From Candida dubliniensis CD36 (lineage: Eukaryota; Ascomycota; Pichiomycetes; Serinales; Debaryomycetaceae): DNA of 64,000 bases. This document shows positions 59,179 to 64,000 of this stretch, one piece after another. Under the pieces are notes generated by a model. It did not search any database. It saw only the letters and a program-made list of their open reading frames with translations, and was not told where the DNA came from. A program made the position numbers and the translations under genes. Position 1 is the stretch's first letter. The number at the start of each line of letters is the position of its first letter. The DNA lies in assembly GCF_000026945.1 (NCBI RefSeq), contig NC_012860.1, positions 2,046,001 to 2,110,000 of the forward strand, in the 5' to 3' direction.

Positions 59179-61020
59179 ATGGCTCCACCATTATATGTCA
59201 AAGGGGGTGTTTGGACAAATGTAGAGGATGAAATATTGAAAGCTGCCATACAAAAGTATGGTATTTATCAATGGGAGAGAATTTCTTCATTATTACCAAA
59301 GAAATCTGCAAAACAAGTGAAAGCAAGATGGGTTGAATATTTATCACCACTTCTAAATAAAACCGACTGGACAAAAGAAGAAGATGAGAAATTATTAAAT
59401 CTCCACAGGATATTTCCCAACCAATGGAGAAGTATATCAAATATCCTTAACCGAACTGCGGTCCAGTGTGTGGAGCGTTATCAAAAACTAATTGATGAAG
59501 CCGCTGGAGTTAAACCTGGAGACGACGAAGACCATTTGGGGTTATCAGGTCCAGGTATAGAGACGTTACCAGCTGTAGGTGCCTCTAGCAGCGGGTTGGC
59601 GGTTGGAGAAATGAATTTGAATCCAGAAAGCAAACCTGCAAGACCAGACGATGAGGATCTACCTGATGATGAACGTGAAATGTTAGCTGAAGCAAAGGCA
59701 AGGTTAGGGAATATTCAAGGTAAAAAAGCCAAACGAAAGGCTCGTGAAAGAATGTTAGAAGAGAGTAAGCGTATTGCATTGCTTCAGAAAAGGAGGGAAT
59801 TGAAATCAGCTGGCATAAATGTTAAATTAACAACACGAAATAAAAAGAAGCGGAAAGAATTTGACTATAATGCTGATATCCCCCATGAGATTATCCCAAA
59901 ATCAGGGCCTTATGATACCACAGATGAATTGAAACAGAATGATTATGAAAAGCGCCAGTTTGGTCAACAAGTATCTACAAAGGGTATTAGCATGAAAGAT
60001 ATAGATGATAGAATTGCCAAAGAGGAATCAAGAAGAAAGAAGGAGATTGAAAAGAAACAGCTGGAAAAGAAAAGAGAATTAAGTGCGGCAGGAAGCCTAA
60101 TTAGAGAACACGAGGATGCTAAAAGAAGAAAGTTGAGCTTACCAGAACCGGAACCCGATGGGTTTAAGACGACCGCGAGTGATACTTTGGTCCTTGCTAA
60201 ACATCTGAACAACCAAGTATCCCAAAAAGACATTGCCCGAAATCAAAATAAAAAAAGAACTGCGGTAGCTCAATTGATAAAAGAAACTTTTGAAAAACTT
60301 CCCCCTCCAAAACATGAAACAGGGGAGGTTCTACCATTCGTTTCTACCAACATTCTTGAATCCAGAAATGGGACAGATGTCAACGATATATCTGAAGTTT
60401 CGACTAAAGAAATACCTAATGAAACTGGAGCAGATGTCAATACTACAGTATCTCGTGTTGTGCAGCGGGAGTTACCAATACCTCATCCAAATAGTCTACG
60501 AGATCCAAGTACCATAAAGTTTGGTTCATTGGTAGACAAATTGATTGTTGAGGAATGTCATCGATTGATAGGTTCCGACTACAAACAATATCATGATGCT
60601 ACTATCAGTGTAGCTTCTGCGGCTAATTATGACCCTGGTTTGCTTGATAAGATCAACCAAGACATTGATAAAGAGTTTGCTCAAATGGATATTTCATCTG
60701 TTCGTGAATTTAAAGACTATACTCTTCCAAAGAACTTCAAGGTTGCAGAATCCATTATAGAAAATTTGCACACTCTCCATGATGAAAACGAGCAGTTGAC
60801 AAATAGAATACTGTCTTTCACAAATTATGAAGAACAACGAGATCAGAAGTTGACACAATTGACTCATTTATGGCGCGAATTGGCTGATGTTAATTTGTCT
60901 TATCTGATAGAGAAGAAGTTGTTTGAACTTGAAAGTCTGGCTGCTGACAAGGAAAAACTTCGCTTGCGTGAAGAAATCGACAAATTAAATGAAAAGATTG
61001 AAACTCTCAAACAAGGATAG
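59179..61020 (+). CDS. CEF1: Pre-mRNA splicing factor Cef1 (Cdc5 family)
   Basis: Core member of the Prp19-associated complex in the activated spliceosome. Two N-terminal Myb/SANT repeats are clear: about 7-57 (GGVWTNVEDEILKAAIQKYGIYQW) and 59-107 (DWTKEEDEKLLNLHRIFPNQW), followed by the conserved AVQCVERYQKLIDEA. A charged middle region holds the Cdc5 blocks DEREMLAEAKARLGNIQGKKAKRKARERMLEE and KRIALLQKRRELKSAGI. The C-terminus is a coiled coil (about 540-613). Length of 613 fits yeast Cef1. Start at the first ATG in an ACCATGG context. RIM20 follows on the same strand 212 bases later. Confidence 0.95.
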   Translation: MAPPLYVKGGVWTNVEDEILKAAIQKYGIYQWERISSLLPKKSAKQVKARWVEYLSPLLNKTDWTKEEDEKLLNLHRIFPNQWRSISNILNRTAVQCVERYQKLIDEAAGVKPGDDEDHLGLSGPGIETLPAVGASSSGLAVGEMNLNPESKPARPDDEDLPDDEREMLAEAKARLGNIQGKKAKRKARERMLEESKRIALLQKRRELKSAGINVKLTTRNKKKRKEFDYNADIPHEIIPKSGPYDTTDELKQNDYEKRQFGQQVSTKGISMKDIDDRIAKEESRRKKEIEKKQLEKKRELSAAGSLIREHEDAKRRKLSLPEPEPDGFKTTASDTLVLAKHLNNQVSQKDIARNQNKKRTAVAQLIKETFEKLPPPKHETGEVLPFVSTNILESRNGTDVNDISEVSTKEIPNETGADVNTTVSRVVQRELPIPHPNSLRDPSTIKFGSLVDKLIVEECHRLIGSDYKQYHDATISVASAANYDPGLLDKINQDIDKEFAQMDISSVREFKDYTLPKNFKVAESIIENLHTLHDENEQLTNRILSFTNYEEQRDQKLTQLTHLWRELADVNLSYLIEKKLFELESLAADKEKLRLREEIDKLNEKIETLKQG

Positions 61021-61205
61021 GTTTGTATTAGTTTATGTATAAAAAAGAAAACTATTTTAATGATGGCTGCCGTTTGGTGGTTTTCTCTTTTTTTTTGTAG
61101 ATCATTACACAAAAACCGCCTCCTTTTAATTGAGCGATAGAAAAACAAAAATCCCAACAAAGTACGTGACAGATTTCAGCTCTTGCCCCCTCAACGTTCA
61201 CCGAT

Positions 61206-61223
61206 ATGGTATACTTTGGGTAA
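61206..61223 (+). promoter_or_regulatory. uORF upstream of RIM20
   Basis: A five-codon ATG-to-TAA frame (MVYFG) ends 9 bases before the RIM20 ATG, within the 212-base spacer after CEF1. If the mRNA starts upstream of it, it is the last ATG before the main start. Confidence 0.4.
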
Positions 61224-61232
61224 ATAATACCA

Positions 61233-63584
61233 ATGAATACAAACTTATTATTTATACCATTAAAACAATCTAGTGTATTGGATTTAGGTGAAGAGTTGAG
61301 ACAAGTTATCAACAACCACTATTTTCAACCAGCATCTTCTTTCAATTCTGATTTAGTTTACATAACTGATTTGCGTAATCAAGTTGCCCAAATCAAGAAC
61401 ATTAATAATGAACTTGGGAAAACTAGTCAAGATGATTCAATTTTATTACAATATTTGCAAGTTTTAGGCAATTTACAAAAAAAGTTTTCTGACGATTGTA
61501 TTGAATTTGCTTGGTTTGACACTTTGACTTATGGTCCCCGTGGACCTTACCGATACCGTTCATTAAAAATTGAGAAACTTAATGTGATCTTTCAAATTGG
61601 GTGCTTGTATTCTCAAGTAGCTATTTCAGAACTGAGACATACTGATATAGGGCTCAAAAGAGCTTGTCGTTATTTTCAATTATCGGCAGGGTGTTTTATG
61701 TCTATTAATAAGTTTTTGATTCTGATGACAGCAAATACAAACAATCCATTGATATTACTGATCCCTCCTAGTATGGAATCGTCTACTGTGCAATGCCTAG
61801 AATATTTAATGTTGGCACAGGCACAGGAAACAATTTGGCAAAAGGCTATTAATAGCGACTCCATGAAAGATTCTGTTGTTGCAAGACTATCTATCCAAGC
61901 TTCTGAATATTACTCAAAAGCTTTAGATTATGGTAACTCATCAGATCTCATTAAATTGGAATGGATCAATCACATAAAAGTGAAAAAATTTCATTTTTTG
62001 GCAGCAGCCCATTTAAGATCGAGCACTATTGCAGCTGATGCATTTCAATATGGAGAACAAGTGGCTCATTTACGTGTGGCATCTCAGGCTGTCGATAAAG
62101 CATTGAAAAGTAAAAAATATGTTAGCAATTTAGTATTGGAAGACTTGCAGGGCCTAGCAGACGTCATAAAGGTCAGACTAAGGACAGCTGAAAAAGATAA
62201 TGATTTGGTGTATTTAAAAATAGTGCCTCAAGAGAAGGAATTGAAACCTATTATTGGTGTCTCAATGGTAAAGTCAATTGTTCCAGAAGAGTTTGAAAAG
62301 CCAGAATCAAATATTGAGATATTTAAAGAGCTTTTGCCATATGTAATTATACATGTTGCCCAAGCAATGAGAGAAAGACAGGATGAATATATACAAACAA
62401 AGATTGTTACCCCTATTCAGGGTTTAAATAATATGCTTGTCAAATTTCTAATAGAACGCGATTTACCTGCTTCGATCGATTCAATTCAACAACCCGAGAA
62501 TATTCCTGATTCCGTGGTCCGTCATTCCCAGGAGATCTTGAAGATTGGTGGCATTGATTTTATTGAGAAAGCTTTCAAAGAGTTGGACAAATTAAAAATT
62601 GAATGTAATCATTTGTTGCAAGAGTGTCAAACACGAATCGAATTGGACAGGAGTGAAGATGAAATGCTTAGAAGAAAGCAAGGTTCTGAAAGATGGAGCC
62701 GCGAATCGACTAACGATGCAGCACAAGAGTTAATTGAAAAAATAGATAAAATGAAACAATATTTGCAACAAGCCAACAACGGAGATAGTTTTGTTTTAGA
62801 AAAATTTCATGATATCAAACCGGCATTGGAGGTCTATTCCAGTGGATACAGGGCTTTGTCGCAGTATATCCCAAGTTCTCAATATATTGAATTGCCCGAT
62901 CGATTACTGATAGTGATTAGTGATTTAAGAAATTGTTTAGCCAAGGCAGATATTCTTGAATCTGAAAGAAAAGAGTTTTTACAAAATGTGGAACTCAAGG
63001 GTAGGGACAATAACATATTACCAAAACTAATATCTGAGTACAACTCGAATCGTTCCAAATATCAAACTGCAAATGGTGAATTTAATTTGAATGCATTTGA
63101 AAATGTCTATGAGAAACATATGAAATTGTTTGATTCGGACATTAGGTATATTGCAACAACAAGAAACTTGCAGATGACTATAGAACATGAAATCGATTTA
63201 ATTAACCAAAACTTTGTCCAGGAATTTAAATTGTTGCAGAATTCTTCTAATGATAAACGTCAGAAAGTACTTCAGTATTTGGAAACGGCTTATGAGAAAT
63301 TTTTGGAAATCATCAACAATTTAACAGAGGGATCTAAATTTTACACTGATTTTATTGAGAAAGGAGGTGCAGTTTTGCAAGAGTGTGAAGAATATTTGTA
63401 TAGGCGAAGAGTTGAGAGTCGAGACTTAGAATTGGCCATTAATAACTCGTTTCAGCAACAGCAAGCACAAACACAAAATGAACAAATGAGTGTTCCTAAA
63501 AGCTATAACAATGATAAGTTGGTATCACCTAAAACAAGTAAACCTGGTTTATGGAACCCCAACTCTGACATTCGATTTAGTTAG
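61233..63584 (+). CDS. RIM20: BRO1-domain protein Rim20 (PalA/Alix family)
   Basis: Scaffold of the alkaline-pH pathway: binds ESCRT-III Snf7 on endosomes through its BRO1 domain and the transcription factor Rim101 through its V domain, so that the calpain-like protease Rim13 can cleave Rim101. The 783-residue protein has an N-terminal BRO1 domain (about 1-370, with the [36 protein letters not shown] core seen near 95-125) and a helical coiled-coil V domain (about 370-725), with a short Gln/Asn/Ser-rich tail. Length agrees with Rim20 and is shorter than Bro1. Start at the first ATG, which directly begins the domain. A five-codon uORF precedes it. Confidence 0.93.
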   Translation: MNTNLLFIPLKQSSVLDLGEELRQVINNHYFQPASSFNSDLVYITDLRNQVAQIKNINNELGKTSQDDSILLQYLQVLGNLQKKFSDDCIEFAWFDTLTYGPRGPYRYRSLKIEKLNVIFQIGCLYSQVAISELRHTDIGLKRACRYFQLSAGCFMSINKFLILMTANTNNPLILLIPPSMESSTVQCLEYLMLAQAQETIWQKAINSDSMKDSVVARLSIQASEYYSKALDYGNSSDLIKLEWINHIKVKKFHFLAAAHLRSSTIAADAFQYGEQVAHLRVASQAVDKALKSKKYVSNLVLEDLQGLADVIKVRLRTAEKDNDLVYLKIVPQEKELKPIIGVSMVKSIVPEEFEKPESNIEIFKELLPYVIIHVAQAMRERQDEYIQTKIVTPIQGLNNMLVKFLIERDLPASIDSIQQPENIPDSVVRHSQEILKIGGIDFIEKAFKELDKLKIECNHLLQECQTRIELDRSEDEMLRRKQGSERWSRESTNDAAQELIEKIDKMKQYLQQANNGDSFVLEKFHDIKPALEVYSSGYRALSQYIPSSQYIELPDRLLIVISDLRNCLAKADILESERKEFLQNVELKGRDNNILPKLISEYNSNRSKYQTANGEFNLNAFENVYEKHMKLFDSDIRYIATTRNLQMTIEHEIDLINQNFVQEFKLLQNSSNDKRQKVLQYLETAYEKFLEIINNLTEGSKFYTDFIEKGGAVLQECEEYLYRRRVESRDLELAINNSFQQQQAQTQNEQMSVPKSYNNDKLVSPKTSKPGLWNPNSDIRFS

Positions 63585-63767
63585 TAGAGTTTAAGAAGTT
63601 TAACATTTAGAAATTATTTATAGTCTTTGCAATGGCTTTTTTTGAATCGTTATGAGATGTTAGATCTTGTCATCAACTTGTTTTCTAGAATTGAAGAAAT
63701 TGTGCGATGTGCATTTTTTTTTTTCTTTTGTTCTTTTAGCTACATAGACTATGATATAGATTAATAT

Positions 63768-64000
63768 ATGTTCCCCCAGTTATATCGACTATTAGCAAAA
63801 TCAACAATGTCGAATGTGTCAGCCAAAAAAGCAATAATCAGTATTGTTGGAACCACAGGTGTTGGTAAATCTCAATTCAGCATCGATTTAGCACGAGCCA
63901 TAGGTGGTGAAATTATCAATGCTGACTCAATGCAAGTCTATCAAAAACTAGATCAAATAACCAATAAACATCCACTAGATGAAAGAATGGGAGTTCCTCA
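63768..64000 (+). CDS. MOD5: tRNA dimethylallyltransferase, 5' end only
   Basis: Enzyme adding isopentenyl groups to A37 of tRNAs read by UNN codons. Only the first 77 codons are inside the window. The P-loop GTTGVGKS (about 27-34) and the following GGEIINADSMQVYQKL and ITNKHPLDER match the family closely. Two in-frame ATGs are visible, at 63768 and 63807 (M14). The extra 13 residues include one Arg and one Lys and no acidic residue, like a short mitochondrial presequence. In S. cerevisiae two ATGs of MOD5 give mitochondrial and cytosolic/nuclear forms, so the same is likely here. The C-terminal zinc finger lies beyond the window. Confidence 0.93.
   Translation, partial: MFPQLYRLLAKSTMSNVSAKKAIISIVGTTGVGKSQFSIDLARAIGGEIINADSMQVYQKLDQITNKHPLDERMGVP

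Overview
The window is nuclear DNA of a budding yeast of the CUG-Ser clade, most likely Candida albicans or a very close relative. It is AT-rich, the genes lack introns, and the spacers are long and full of A/T homopolymers. The gene set matches what I recall of one C. albicans chromosomal block: alternative oxidase, heat-shock factor, two Lys14-type regulators around a dihydroxyacetone kinase, the copper ATPase CRP1, ARG5,6 and RIM20. No database could be searched. CTG codons are rare and sit at variable positions; in this clade they are read mainly as serine, so any leucine from a standard-code translation at CTG should be doubted. Several open frames can be extended upstream only through TTG or GTG; I start those genes at the first in-frame ATG.

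Layout. Positions 1-6.4 kb carry AOX1 and HSF1 (CTA8). From 6.4 to 16.1 kb come LYS143 (+), DAK2 (-) and LYS142 (+), two paralogous zinc-cluster regulators flanking a glycerol/DHA catabolic gene. From 16.3 to 23.7 kb lie metabolic and transport genes: a 14-segment MFS exporter (-), a 12-segment MFS protein (+), a GRE2-type reductase (-) and a DUF1479 oxygenase-like protein (-). From 24.7 to 29.5 kb are CRP1 (+) and a PP2C phosphatase PTC1 (-). From 29.8 to 31.4 kb is a disturbed interval with an ATG-less membrane-protein-like frame and an F-box-like gene broken by a frameshift. From 31.8 to 42.2 kb are a J-domain protein (+), ARG5,6 (-), a class II aldolase-fold protein (-) and a TCP11/Sok1-like coiled-coil protein (-). 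From 43.6 to 54.8 kb are an RGS protein (-), a 3.2-kb spacer, TMA16 (+), a large mitochondrial membrane protein (-) and CAF20 (+). From 55.1 kb to the end are EFR3 (-), CEF1 (+), RIM20 (+) and the 5' end of MOD5 (+).

Themes. Most of the window is ordinary chromosomal housekeeping and regulation. I see no transposon, CRISPR array, rRNA or convincing tRNA, and no clear novel multi-gene system. The most informative unexplained signals are regulatory. HSF1 has a perfect heat-shock element beside a TATA box, followed by about 640 bases with no ATG at all. The RGS gene has a similar ATG-depleted leader with one minimal uORF. CRP1 and RIM20 have short uORFs ending 9 bases before the main ATG. Operator-like palindromes with CGG/CCG ends lie upstream of the DUF1479 gene, the aldolase gene and LYS142. 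MOD5 has two in-frame ATGs, which predicts dual targeting.
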